Shown here piece by piece: positions 11,299 to 25,474 of a DNA stretch of 64,000 nt. The position numbers and the translations under genes are program-made. Below the pieces are notes generated by a model. It saw only the letters and a list, made by a program, of their open reading frames with translations. It searched no databases and had not been told where the DNA came from. How positions within the stretch are numbered: position 1 is the stretch's first letter; each line of letters begins with the position of its first letter. Origin of the DNA: Haematobia irritans (Eukaryota; Arthropoda; Insecta; Diptera; Muscidae); contig NC_134398.1 of NCBI RefSeq assembly GCF_050003625.1, positions 76,788,003-76,852,002 of the forward strand, written 5' to 3'.

Positions 11299-13406
11299 CA
11301 CACAAAAAAAATTTTTTGATTTCAATCACGAAAATCGCGGATTCAATCATTTTTTTAATTGAAATGTCTTCAATCACGAAAATGATAGTATCAATCACCC
11401 ATTATGATTGAAAACCAACACGATTTTCAATTAAAAATTTAATTGACTTTTGTCACGGAATCAATTAATTGTGTGATTGAATCAATTAAAAACATGATTG
11501 ATTTTTAACATAAAATTCAATCACAGTTTTAATTGAATCAATTAAAATTCTAATTAATTTCGCGACAAAAATCAATCAACTATTTGATTCATTCAATTAA
11601 ATAATTAATTTAAATTGGCTATAAATTTCTATTAAAAAATTTATATATTGCGACCCCAAAATCGTATTTAGTTTTTTTTCTTTTGAAATAAAAGAAAATA
11701 TGTGTTTCTTATAAAACATATTTAATATTTTATTATTTTTTGAATTATGCAATAGACAAATAAATTTGGTTCTTGTAATTTGTGTTTTGTTCTAACATAA
11801 CTTACAAATACAACTACTATCAATAACAACTATAGGGTGAAAAAATAAATTATATAAATCATTATCTTCCTTATAATAATAACCATGTTAGTATGTTGCT
11901 TCTAATATGTAGATGCGCCTAGATTTCCAATAAATCAGCAGCCTGTAAACTAAATTAGTTTTTCTGAAAGTAAACAGAATAATTCGAATTTAATTTTGTT
12001 CAATTAAAAGTTAATTTTGTTAAACATTACCTGCATAGAATATCAAGCTCAATTCTTAGTTCCAGATTTATGATCTTCTTTTGCAGTTGTAGTCTTTTAG
12101 CATAAAAAGGTGTATTAAGGAGCTCGGTAATTTATTTTTAGTAACAATTCCTTTCCAAAATTTCCCCATATTGAAATCGTCTATTAAGATTTGAACCAAT
12201 CAAAGACAAAAATAATGGGAAAGCAATGTAAATGTAATTTGGTATTATATTGATGATACTTTGCAAATTCTGGAAATAGAAAAAAATATAAATGGAAAAT
12301 ACCTATTTTTATTATTTTCGGATATTTTTCATATTTTTAAATCCAAAAGAAAGAACTTTTTTACCATTACATAATTCAGCTCATTAGTTTATATACCAGA
12401 TATACTGCTCTCTACTTGGGTTCAAACTGAAAAAGGCAGGTAAAACAAAAATGCAATTTAATGCCAACGCTACTTCGCAACTTCAAGGTGAATCTTCCAA
12501 CAAACCCATACCGCTCTTGGTTTTAAGAAAACTAGGAGTGAAAAAAATTTATAATTTTAAAAGATCAATACGGTTCCCACTTTTTTATTGCAAACATATT
12601 ATTATATATTTGATAAAATGATGGAGTTGATGGGATTGATTGGTCAATTTCACGAAATAAAATTGGTCACTAAAAGAAATGAATAAAAAATATATTATTT
12701 TAGTCCGTTTAAGGTAAACAGGCTTCAATGGAAAACGCTATTCACATTTCACAATTCCTTACCTTCAATAAGCGTAGATTGTTTTCCATTTTTACAATAC
12801 CACAAAACACAAACACAGGTAATTTCAAATGCGTTCTGTCATATATTTTTTCAAACCTTTACCACGTGGCCGTTTGTTGTTGCACACTTTATTTATTTTA
12901 ACCCTTTGCTATGATTTGTTGTTGCGTTCAAAATATTTATGCACACATTTTGAATGCAGCAGACAGAATGTCGCCAATCATGTTTTTCAATTTACGCGAA
13001 AAACAAAAACCCAAACGTTCGTTACGAGTTACTTCCACAGACTGATCTCTCCATCATACATTGTTGAATAAATACCCATTCTCTTGTTCTCTTTTCGCTC
13101 TTTCCATTGCTCAAAATTATTCAGTTTCAATCACAAAGGTGATTGAATCAATCACATGTGTAATTGGAAACGGAAAAAATTTCAATCACGTTTGTAATTG
13201 AAAATTATTTCCGAATTGATTAACAAATTGATTGAATCAATTAATATTTTAATTGGAAACGTAACAAATATCAATCATTTTTTTGATTGGTTTTTATTCG
13301 GATTTGATAAAATAATTAATTGAATCAATTAACATAATAATTGAATCCGTTTCCAAATTCAATTAAGTGTTTAATTGAAAAAATGTTGGTGAAAATTTTT
13401 TGTGTG
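11299..13406. mobile_element. CAATTA-motif TIR element, complete 2.1-kb copy
   Basis: A 2108-bp insertion flanked by TA (11297-11298 and 13407-13408). The empty site is in copy 1 at 4384-4388. Ends read CACACAAAAAAAATTTT and, on the opposite strand, CACACAAAAAATTTT. The outer ~300 bases at each end carry arrays of CAATTA and TCAATCAC motifs. The middle (11640-13110) is AT-rich and has no open frame that looks coding; 12062-12293 recurs at 49735-49950. It lacks the gypsy-like insertion seen at 179-534, so it is an independent family member. Confidence 0.8.
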
Positions 13407-15219
13407 TAGCACAAAGAAGACACCAATGTGTGAATTTGAAAGATATGAAAATGAATCGGTTCATGTAGAAAATGGGTTTGATCAAAATAACCGCGTTAGT
13501 GAGGATGAATCATTTGAAGAAGCGATTAGTTATCCAGAAGAAATTAATGAAAATATTCAACAGCCCAACGTGAACGATTCTGAAAATACCATGGAGCTTC
13601 GAAGAAGTTCGAGAGTGATAAAACCGCCATCTCGATATGATTACATTGCTATTGCTCTAAACGCTGAATGCTTTGTATCTAACGTTCCTCGTACATACAA
13701 GGATGTAGAAAATTTTGATGATTCATGCGATTGGTACAAAGCAATAAAAAGAGAACTTGATTCATTGGAAAAGAACCAAACTTGGAAACTCGTCCAACGG
13801 CCAAATGGTAAGAGTGTTGTTGGGTGTAGGTGGGTATTCAAACGCAAATTGGACACTGATGGAAATCTTAGCGAATATAAGGCACGTGTTGTTGCAAAGG
13901 GGTATACACAATGTCAAGGATTTGACTACGAAGAAACGTACTCCCCAGTTGCGAAAATTGGCACGTTTCGCATCTTGCTATCTATTGCCAACAAAATGAA
14001 ATACCATATACATCAAATGGATGTAAAAACCGCATTTTTGAACGGAATTTTGAAAGAGGAAATTTACATGGAACCCCCAGAAGGACTCAAGTGTGACAAT
14101 AACATAGTTTGTAAACTGAACCGTTGTATTTATGGACTAAAGCAATCACCACGCATATGGAATGAAAGATTTAACAACTTTATAACCCAATTACAATTCG
14201 AACGATCTAAAAATGATTATTGTCTTTATGTAAGGCAAAGAAATGGATCATTAATTTATGTATTGCTCTACGTTGATGATTTACTGATTGTTGGAGAAAA
14301 TATAAAAGAAATCGAAATTATAAAATCAGCACTGCAGCAAGAATTTGAAATGAAAGATCTTCAAAATATCGATACCTACTTAGGCGTTAAAGTCACGCGC
14401 AATATTGAAGAGGGGAAAATCACTCTTAGTCAAAAACATTTCATAAACAATCTCTTAAAGCGATTTGAAATGGAAAATTGCAATGGTGTAGATATTCCAA
14501 TGGTGCCTAAACTCTCGTTGGAGTTAAATAAAGAAGAAAATATTCCATTGACAAAACATCCTTACAAAGAATTAATTGGTTGTTTGATGTACCTAATGCT
14601 CACTACAAGACCAGATATGTGTCAAAGCGTGAATTATTTAAGCCGCTTTCAAAATTGCGCCACTGACACTCATTGGATGCATTTAAAGAGGATATTACGT
14701 TACCTAAAGAAAACCATGAGTATGGAACTTGTCTATGATGGAAAAACCGACGAAACAATGTATGCCTATTCAGACGCAGATTGGGGTAACGATGTCAATG
14801 ATAGAAAATCCTTAAGTGGTTACCTTATTAAATTATTTCGATGCTCGGTGTCATGGCTAACAAAGATGCAGCCCACAGTTTCACTCTCCTCTACAGAGGC
14901 CGAGTACATTGCCCTCAGCATGACTGCTTGTGAAGTAGTATTTATAAAGAAATTATTGGATGATATGAAAGTTATTATACCATCTCCAGTACATATTTTT
15001 GAAGATAATATGTCTTGCATTAAAATTGCTGAAGAACCTAGGGAGCATCAACGTATGAAGCACATTGACATAAAATATAATTATCTTCGTGATTTAGTGC
15101 AAGAACACATTATAAATATAATTTATAAAGCAAGTTCTGAACAAGTGGCAGACTTCTTCACAAAGTCATTGCCGAAACTGTCATTCGAGAAATTTAGAAA
15201 CAATGTTGGAATTATTTAA
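13407..15219 (+). pseudogene. Copia-type pol, copy 2, 3' part (RT and RNase H)
   Basis: Continuation of the polyprotein after the TIR element: a linker with ELRRSSRVIKPPSRY, the RT core (WVFKRKLDTDGNLSEYKAR, GFDYEETYSPVAKI, MDVKTAFLNG), the catalytic LLYVDDLLIVG near 14259-14291, then copia-type RNase H (AYSDADWGND, SSTEAEYIALS, FEDNMSC, RMKHIDIKYNYLRD). It ends with TAA at 15217-15219. This half alone is fully open and looks recently functional. A purine tract GGGCAGGGG (15222-15230), the likely plus-strand primer, precedes the 3' LTR. Confidence 0.92.
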
Positions 15220-15230
15220 TTGGGCAGGGG

Positions 15231-15433
15231 TGTTGAAATACAATTAAATACTTGTTTTTATAAACACTTTGATTTATAATATAGTATCTGATCATATGTG
15301 CTTTGAATTTTTGTATGTATTCATAGAAAATAATTTTTCAGTTAGTTACCTTTCTTCTTTCTTTTCACTTCAAATTAAATTCAATAAATTTCTTTTTGTC
15401 ATAACCCTTAAAACTATTTGCTGATATTTATCT
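15231..15433 (+). repeat. Copia-type 3' LTR
   Basis: 203 bp, TGTTGAAATAC...TTATCT, followed by the GAGAC target duplication (15434-15438). The right flank re-enters the minus-strand LINE interrupted at 2066/8969. Confidence 0.9.
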
Positions 15434-15737
15434 GAGACAAAGCTGTAGAAATTGTGATCAGTCGTTCCACTGGGTACATCTAAAAATTTATCATTCAACT
15501 CATCGACATCAATATCCACAGAACAACCCCCTGCAACCCCTATTTCGCGAATGGTTCTTCATGACCTCCTCGACCCCATGGCGGATGAAAAGCGTCTTAG
15601 GTAATACTCAGACTTGGCCGACCTTATCAACTTATTAACACGGTCCCTGGCAGAACGATATTCCTCGCGTAGTTCGGCCATCCGAAAACGCTTCCACCTA
15701 GAAAACGATGCATTCCTTATATCAATAGGAATAACAT
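15434..15737 (-). pseudogene. LINE ORF2 linker between endonuclease and RT
   Basis: Minus-strand reading gives ASFSRWKRFRMAELREEY and RSAKSEYYLRRF, the basic linker typical of Jockey/CR1-like ORF2 upstream of RT. A stop follows near 15559, then VDIDVDELNDKFLDVPSGT continues toward the copia boundary. It joins the RT fragment on the far side of the copia element. The upstream boundary is set where DINE-type sequence starts. Confidence 0.7.
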
Positions 15738-17390
15738 TGTCATTCCGTTTGTAACACATCGAAATATTGCTCTCAGACCCCATAAAGTATATATATTCTG
15801 GGTCGTGGTGAAATTCTGAGTCGATCAGAGCAGGTCCGTCCGTCAGTCTGTTGAAATCACGCTAACTTCCGAACGAAACAAGCTATCGACTTGAAACTTG
15901 GCACAAGTAGTTGTTATTAATGTAGGTCGGATGGTATTGCAAATGGGCCATATCGGTCCACTTTTACGTATAGCCCACATACAAACGGACCCCCAAATTG
16001 GGCTTGCCATTGCTCTAAGAGAAGCAAATTTCTTACGATTCGGCTGAAATTTGGTACATAGTGTTAGTATATGGTCTTTAACAACCATCCAAAAATTGGT
16101 CCACATCGGTCCATAATTACATATAGCCCCCATATAAACCGATCCCTCGATTTGGCTTGCGGAGCCTCTAAGAGAAGCAAATTTCATCCGATCCGGTTGA
16201 AATTTGGTACATGGTGTAAGTATATGGTCTCTAGCAACCACGCAAAAATTGGTCCACATCGGTCCATAGTTATATATAGCCCCCATATAAACCGATCCCC
16301 CGATTTGGCTTGCGGAGCCTCTAAGAGAAGCAAATTTCATGCGATCCGGCTGAAATTTGGTACAAGGTGTTAGTATATGGTCTCTAATGACCATACAAAA
16401 ATTGGTCCACATCGGTCTATAATTATATGTAGCACCCATATAAACCGATCCCCCGATTTGGCTTGCGGAGCCTCTAAGAGAAGCAAGTTTCATCCGATCC
16501 GGTTGAAATTTGGTACATGGTGTAAGTATATGGTCTCTAACAACCAGCAAAAATTGGTCCACATCGGTCCATAATTATATATAGCCCCCATATAAACCGA
16601 TCCCCCGATTTGGCTTGCGGACCCTCTAAGAGAAGCAAATTTCATCCGATCCGGCTGAAATTTGGTACAAGGTGTTCCAAGGTGTATATGGTCTCTAATG
16701 ACCATGCAAAAAGTGGTCCTCATCGGTCCATAATTATATAAATATAACCCATATAAACCGATCACCAGATTTAACCTCCGGAGCCTCTTGGAAGACCAAA
16801 ATTCATCTGATTCAGTTGAAATTTGGTACGTGGTGTTAATATATGGCCTCAAACACCCATGCAAAAATTGGTCGAAATCGGTCAAAAATTATATATAGGC
16901 CCCATATAAACCGATCCCCAGATTTGACCTCCGGAGCCTCTTGGAAGAGCAAAATTCATCCGATTCGGTTGAAATTTGGTACGTGATGTTAGTATATGGT
17001 ATCCAACAACCATGCAGGAATTGGTTCATATCAGTCCATAATTATATATAGCCCCATATAAACCGATCCCCAGATTTGACCTCTGGTGCCTTTTGGAGAA
17101 GCAAAATTCGTCCGATCTGGTTGAAATTTGGTACGTGGTGGTAGTATATGATATTTAACAGCCATGCCAAAAGTGGTCCATATCAGTCCATAATCATATA
17201 TAGCCCCCATATAAACCGATCCCGAGATTTGGTTTTGAGCCTCTTGGAGGAGCAAATTTCATCCGAGTCAGTTGAAATTTGGTACATTGTGCTAGTATGT
17301 AGCCGTTAACAACCAGGCCTAACTAGGTCCATATCGGTCTATAGTTATATATAGCCCTCGGATAAATCGATCCCCAATCACACAAAATTA
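15738..17390. mobile_element. DINE-1/INE-1-like (Helentron-type) repeat with ~153-bp tandem monomers
   Basis: It opens with a block resembling the DINE-1 5' region: CATTCCGTTTGTAACACATC, CCCCATAAAGTATATATATT, TCTGAGTCGATC and GTCCGTCCGTC. About nine degenerate tandem monomers follow (period about 152-153 bp), each with CATCGGTCCATAATTATATA and CCCATATAAACCGATCCC segments and a CGGTTGAAATTTGGTAC segment. Long ORFs on both strands are products of the repeat, not genes. The assignment rests on remembered DINE-1 hallmarks; no helicase is encoded. Confidence 0.7.
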
Positions 17391-17528
17391 TTTGTAACAT
17401 ACATAACTTATTTGTATAATATATACCACGTATGGACTAACTCACAATTTAGAAAACGATGTTAAGAAGATTTAAGATACCACAGCCCAAGTAATCCGAT
17501 TGTGGATGACAGTCTTTCGTAGAAGTTT

Positions 17529-20400
<2,872 letters not shown>

Positions 20401-20605
20401 CACACAAACAATTTTTCTCTGATTCAATCACCAAATTAATTGATCCAATTAATTTTTAATTGAAATGTCTTCAATCACGAAAATGATAGTATCAATCACA
20501 GTTTTAATTGGGCATAGAAAAAATTCTTGATTAAAAAAATTATTGATTTTTTCAGCAAAATTCAATTAATTTTTTAATTGATTCAATTAAAAATTTAATT
20601 GATGT

Positions 20606-21029
20606 TGTTCAAAATCCCAAAGTATTGGGTGTTTCGCGTATGATCACTGGGATCCTTGTTGGAGCAAAGTGGGAACTCACCAAATAAAAAACACACATCG
20701 ATAATTGCACATTTCAGTTTATAAACTCACAGTTTAGTCCAAACATTTAGCCGAAGAAAAACCCGACCGAAATGAAACACTCGTTTTCTACTTATCAAGC
20801 TCGAAAAACAAAACTTTATTTATATCAACGCAAGTTATACAATTTTTCGTCGATCTCAATGTCCGAAGTATTGACACTCTCATCGTAGACTACTTCTCCT
20901 TAATATGACGAGCCATAGACTCCTAAAAAATATCCCAAGCATATTCCGGTGTAGCCATATCCGAGCTACCAATATTCTAATTTCACTCCAACTTCAAATT
21001 CACTAGATGGCGTGGTTCGAACATGAACA
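20606..21029 (-). repeat. BEL-type 3' LTR (left copy)
   Basis: A 424-bp LTR, TG...CA, matching 25051-25474 with one substitution seen by eye (ACACTCG versus ACTCTCG). On the minus strand it is preceded by a G-rich tract, CAAAGGGGCCGGGA (21030-21043), the likely polypurine tract. Left flank is GATGT. Confidence 0.9.
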
Positions 21030-21250
21030 TCCCGGCCCCTTTGCAGGACCCTGCAATCCAAACCTAATAACAAAATAAAAAGCAATAGTTCCGTACTCAA
21101 TATTATTCGGTAAACTCCCTTTAATGTTGCAGACGTATGATATAATTAATCAAAATTTAAACATGTTTAGTTACAATAAAAAATTCATAGTAACTATAAA
21201 TTTCATCGACCCATGTTCAGCTATTCTCGACATAATAAAGCGTCCACAAT

Positions 21251-22150
21251 TTAACAATTGCAATTTGTCTCAACATGACTACCATGATCATATGATGTGA
21301 TGCCGACATTGTTCTGTATTCTTCGACTTTCATCCCACTGCTTTGAGACGTCCTGGATCAATGAGGAATGCCTGCCTTGTATATATTTTCGCATTCCATT
21401 TCTAGGCGAACGAGGCCTTTTGTTACAATATAGAGACGTACGAGGTCCCTCGATGGAAAATTTAGACAAATTGGTACCATCTTCTGGCTCGGACGATCTA
21501 GGTCCCAGTCGTTTCTCTATTGCTCTACTGGACGAACGTGGTCCAGGCTTATGCAACAGAGTATGGTGCATGTCGCCACACTTCCTACAGCTCCCATGGC
21601 TTTTGCAAATACGCCTTGTGTGCTCATTGGCTAAACATCTAGCGCAATACTTATAAATAGAGATAGTCTTCAATCTTTCCGAATAGGTCATTTCTAAAAA
21701 TTTATTGCAAAATCGTAGGGGGTGGTCGCTTGAACAAACCTTGCAGACAATTTTGGGTTTCGAAACTCGATTCTCTGACATGCAACCTTTTTCTTTATCT
21801 ATGATTCTGTATAACTGAAATGGGTGCGATACAACATTACGACCGTTGGATAATCGACTGGTTTTTCCTGCGTAGAAATCTTCCCAATATTCTCCCCATT
21901 CACAAAATGTATCTAACTGCTGTCCTAGATTGACACCCGTGCAAAAAGAAACACAAGTGCTGTAAGTGGCACACTGACGCTCTGCTCCATCAATCAACGG
22001 CCCTGTCAATACCCATCCGAATATTGTATTCTGCGCAACGAGCGATCCAAAAAGGTTCTGACGGACTCCATTCAGGATAATCTGAGGATAAAGATCGCCA
22101 CCTATAAGAATGTCGACATTGTCACTTTTAGCAAAATATGGGTCGGCCAA
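21251..22150 (-). CDS. BEL-type pol remnant fused to a second gag-like Cys/His cluster
   Basis: The first ~60 residues resemble the end of a BEL/Pao A17-type protease and its junction to pol (LADPYFAKSDNVDILIGGDL, FGWVLTGPL). Where RT should begin, the protein has instead a zinc-binding module: VCKVCSSDHPLRFCNKF, YCARCLANEHTRRICK and CRKCGDMHHTLLH. This resembles the cluster in the upstream Gag ORF (CHACGQDHYLKTCSKF ... CYHCGSRHNTLLH) but is clearly diverged. No RT, RNase H or integrase motifs are present in the 4.9-kb element. The tail is basic and Ser/Pro/Arg-rich. The frame is open upstream of the first ATG, so expression may need a frameshift from the upstream ORF. Function unknown; a nonautonomous element product is most likely. 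Confidence 0.6.
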   Translation of the reverse strand: MADPYFAKSDNVDILIGGDLYPQIILNGVRQNLFGSLVAQNTIFGWVLTGPLIDGAERQCATYSTCVSFCTGVNLGQQLDTFCEWGEYWEDFYAGKTSRLSNGRNVVSHPFQLYRIIDKEKGCMSENRVSKPKIVCKVCSSDHPLRFCNKFLEMTYSERLKTISIYKYCARCLANEHTRRICKSHGSCRKCGDMHHTLLHKPGPRSSSRAIEKRLGPRSSEPEDGTNLSKFSIEGPRTSLYCNKRPRSPRNGMRKYIQGRHSSLIQDVSKQWDESRRIQNNVGITSYDHGSHVETNCNC

Positions 22151-22160
22151 TTGTAACCCG

Positions 22161-23732
22161 TCAAAAGCTGTAGCTGAGGTTGAATTTGCACTGCATCTGG
22201 GTAGACCCAGAAACCGAGTTGTTTAGCCCTGTTATGTAAGCACTTATCTTGTTGGCTGGCAATCCTATACGATTCCTTAATTTTTCTGATATGATTGTTG
22301 TTTGCGAGCCCGAATCAATCAAGGCCCTCGCCGTATATATAACTCCTTTTGCCTCTACATTAACCAAAGCTGTGCCCAAAAGCACCTGTTTGCGAGTGGT
22401 AGCAAAGAAATTTTGAAAGTGTTGACCATCTCCTCCAGCAGCCTGCCCCGATTCCTGGGTGGTGTTAGGCCTATCACTCGAATCATCGACCACATAGGCG
22501 CCAATCTGGGAATTCGGTTCTCTATGTAATAATGTATTATGTCTCGAACCACAATGGTAACAGCTAAGCCGATTCCTACATTGGTTGAGCCTATGATTCT
22601 GACTAAAACAATTGATACACAAGTTACACCTTTTAACAACTAGAAATCGATTTTCCGGATTCATTTCCAGAAACTTAGAGCACGTTTTCAAATAATGATC
22701 CTGGCCACAAGCATGGCACGTCATTCTGCTAACATTTCCCGAATATGGTTCAATTTTCCTAGGAGATATGGGCTTTCGTGCGATATCTTCTACTCTGCTC
22801 ATACGCGTAAGATCAAAAACAGTTTCGAGGGACTGGAAACGAGCAGTTAGAAAGTCATCCAAATCTGACCACTTCGAATCTTCTGTTTTGTCCTTTACAG
22901 AATGTTCCCACAAAGACAATGTGTATACTGGTAGCTTCGTGGAACACAAAAACACAAAAATGGGATCCCAGGTACCAATATCAATATTATGCGACTTCAG
23001 TGCGTACATAACATTATTAATTTCCCTCTGAAGTCGTTTTATTTCGAGTGCTGCTTCAGATTTGACTGGGGAGAGATTGAACAAAATCTTCCACTGGCTA
23101 TTGACAAGGACTCGTTTATTCTCATGCCTATCTTTGAGGTTAGCCCAGGCCGTCTCAAAACCCTCATTTGTTAAGGGAGATTTCTTAACTATTTCTAACG
23201 CCTCCCCTTGGGTAGTTTGTCGCAAATAAAACAATTTTTCAACTGGAGATATAGACGTGCAATCAATATATACGGCCTTAAACATGTCCCTAAAGGACGG
23301 CCAAGCGATGTAGTCCCCTCGAAATATCTCAGTTGTGCATGGAGGCAGACGAAAACGTGGCTCTGGAAATCTGTCTTGCCCCAAATGTTGTTGAACCTGA
23401 TTAGGGCCAAGAACAGTAGATGTTAAAAGGGACCTGTTCGTAAATGTCTGGGATAATGCGCCCATTTGAGCAGCACATGTGATATATGTTTGTCTACATT
23501 GCCTAAAGAGGTCTGAGGATCCCTTTTCTACCTCTTCAGAAAGATTATGATCAACTGTAAGCTTCTCATATGCTTCTTTAACTTTGGTCCAAAGACCCTT
23601 GAACTCCTCCTTGTGTAAATCAATAGTAAATATAGTTTGGCTATCTTCGGACAATCCGCTGTACTCCTTTTCAAAATTCAAAAACATTTCAGCAAGTTTA
23701 TTGAACCTATGTACCTGGGTTTCATTACCCAT
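22161..23732 (-). CDS. BEL/Pao-type Gag-protease ORF
   Basis: A 523-residue open frame starting at ATG 23732. The N-terminal half is helical Gag-like; the centre (around residues 140-250) has the DUF1759-like signature (LPPCTTEIFRGDYIAWPSFR, FYLRQTTQGEALEIV). Zinc-binding clusters follow around residues 340-410 (CHACGQDHYLKTC, CNLCINCFSQNHRLNQC, CYHCGSRHNTLLH). Near the C-terminus is an aspartic protease motif ALIDSGSQTTIISEKL. It stops at about 22161, with BEL-like sequence continuing in another frame (21251-22150). In BEL/Pao elements this region forms the particle and processes the polyprotein. No disabling mutation is seen within the ORF. Confidence 0.88.
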   Translation of the reverse strand: MGNETQVHRFNKLAEMFLNFEKEYSGLSEDSQTIFTIDLHKEEFKGLWTKVKEAYEKLTVDHNLSEEVEKGSSDLFRQCRQTYITCAAQMGALSQTFTNRSLLTSTVLGPNQVQQHLGQDRFPEPRFRLPPCTTEIFRGDYIAWPSFRDMFKAVYIDCTSISPVEKLFYLRQTTQGEALEIVKKSPLTNEGFETAWANLKDRHENKRVLVNSQWKILFNLSPVKSEAALEIKRLQREINNVMYALKSHNIDIGTWDPIFVFLCSTKLPVYTLSLWEHSVKDKTEDSKWSDLDDFLTARFQSLETVFDLTRMSRVEDIARKPISPRKIEPYSGNVSRMTCHACGQDHYLKTCSKFLEMNPENRFLVVKRCNLCINCFSQNHRLNQCRNRLSCYHCGSRHNTLLHREPNSQIGAYVVDDSSDRPNTTQESGQAAGGDGQHFQNFFATTRKQVLLGTALVNVEAKGVIYTARALIDSGSQTTIISEKLRNRIGLPANKISAYITGLNNSVSGSTQMQCKFNLSYSF

Positions 23733-25050
23733 TTTCCGCGATGTAAAAATTCAGATATGTATATGTATATAATGAAATGTGTCCAATCAAAATTTAGTTG
23801 CATTTAAAAACGACATTCAATTAAACTGTAATTAACTCAGACGTTGGTGAAAACTCAACCAGAAATAAATGGAATCAGTTAATTCCGCGATTAAAATTTT
23901 CTTTTGAAATACTTAAGCTATGCGAACTCACTTTATATTGCAAGTCTCTTTTCTAACATTCTTCCTAAATAGCTTGCACAGATAAAAAATATAAATATCA
24001 CTGACCATCAGAACAGTATACACACTCTAAATATATTAAAACTCAATCAAAATATGCGACAACCCTTGGCGATTTTATTTGAAATATTTCTACAAGCCGT
24101 TTATGTATCGTATTAGAGGTCCCCTCAGATAAGCGGCTGACTATTAGCAAAAACACGTCTATTAAATTACCAATCTCATGTACGATTCATCTCATCGATG
24201 TGATACACACAAGAGAAAAACTAAGAGACTATATCTCATACATTCTCTTTTTATGTCTCCCCCACTACGATTACTTATGCGTGTTGAGAGACTAGGCGTA
24301 CTCTTTTGTTATATTTATCTCTTTCGCCAGTACGTCCACAAAAGAGCAATAAGAAACTATAAGTAGGGTTACCATAATTTCAATAAAAAATATACAATCG
24401 CAGCATTCGAAATCGGCGTACACGATGTTATGTGATTTCAATATTAAGATCATAAAATACAAAGTGATGCTTATGATAAAACTTCCCAATACAAACTCAA
24501 TGCAAACCTGGACGACAATTAAAAATCGTACATCCAATACGATGATTATCAAAGTAAACAGTAGGGTATTTAAAAATAGATGGCAACCTTAAAAGCAGAG
24601 AGTGGTTGTAAACATCTTTTCTGCAGTAGTATCCAACAGCACAATATAATGATGTGTGATTTATATAGGACACATGAGATAATAAACAAATGACATACCT
24701 TGGTAGAATCTATATCTTAAAATTGGTATTGAGTTTTCAACTTTATTTTTAAGAATATAGTAAACAATACAAAAGGTAAGAAAGGCTCTGCATCCCGCGC
24801 CGAACCCCACAACAACAATTTATAAGACACTGAGATACGGTGGGAGATATGCAGGTTGAGTTGCCAGATCGCGAACACTTTAGCCGTGATCGTTTGGAAA
24901 ACGGCAGGATAGAATAAATTTAATTCACCAAACCGATCGGAACAAATGTTATAAAAAATTGATTTCACAAAGAGTTTGCACTTTAATAGTTCGGTAGTAG
25001 AAAGTGTTTGTAATATGTTCCTCTTGCTCCGGATCCGGTTCGAAGGACAA
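23733..25050 (-). other. BEL-type 5' leader and primer-binding region
   Basis: No coding sequence seen. Immediately after the 5' LTR, on the minus strand, TTGTCCTTCGAACCGGAT (25050-25033) resembles the complement of a tRNA-Tyr 3' end from memory, except for the first bases. The leader is about 1.3 kb, long for a BEL element. Confidence 0.5.
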
Positions 25051-25474
25051 TGTTCAAAATCCCAAAGTATTGGGTGTTTCGCGTATGATCACTGGGATCC
25101 TTGTTGGAGCAAAGTGGGAACTCACCAAATAAAAAACACACATCGATAATTGCACATTTCAGTTTATAAACTCACAGTTTAGTCCAAACATTTAGCCGAA
25201 GAAAAACCCGACCGAAATGAAACTCTCGTTTTCTACTTATCAAGCTCGAAAAACAAAACTTTATTTATATCAACGCAAGTTATACAATTTTTCGTCGATC
25301 TCAATGTCCGAAGTATTGACACTCTCATCGTAGACTACTTCTCCTTAATATGACGAGCCATAGACTCCTAAAAAATATCCCAAGCATATTCCGGTGTAGC
25401 CATATCCGAGCTACCAATATTCTAATTTCACTCCAACTTCAAATTCACTAGATGGCGTGGTTCGAACATGAACA
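25051..25474 (-). repeat. BEL-type 5' LTR (right copy)
   Basis: 424 bp, near-identical to 20606-21029, which suggests a recent insertion. The right flank is TTGCA while the left flank of the element is GATGT, so no matching target duplication is visible. Confidence 0.9.

Noticed and set aside
15843..16885. Long ORFs of 131-239 residues in the 16-kb region
   Set aside because: They follow the ~153-bp DINE monomer (153 is divisible by 3), so frames stay open by repetition on both strands.
20606..25474. Assigning the BEL RNase H/integrase fragment at 50 kb to this element
   Set aside because: It lies 25 kb away in a separate, decayed context and is cut by other elements; no evidence of linkage.
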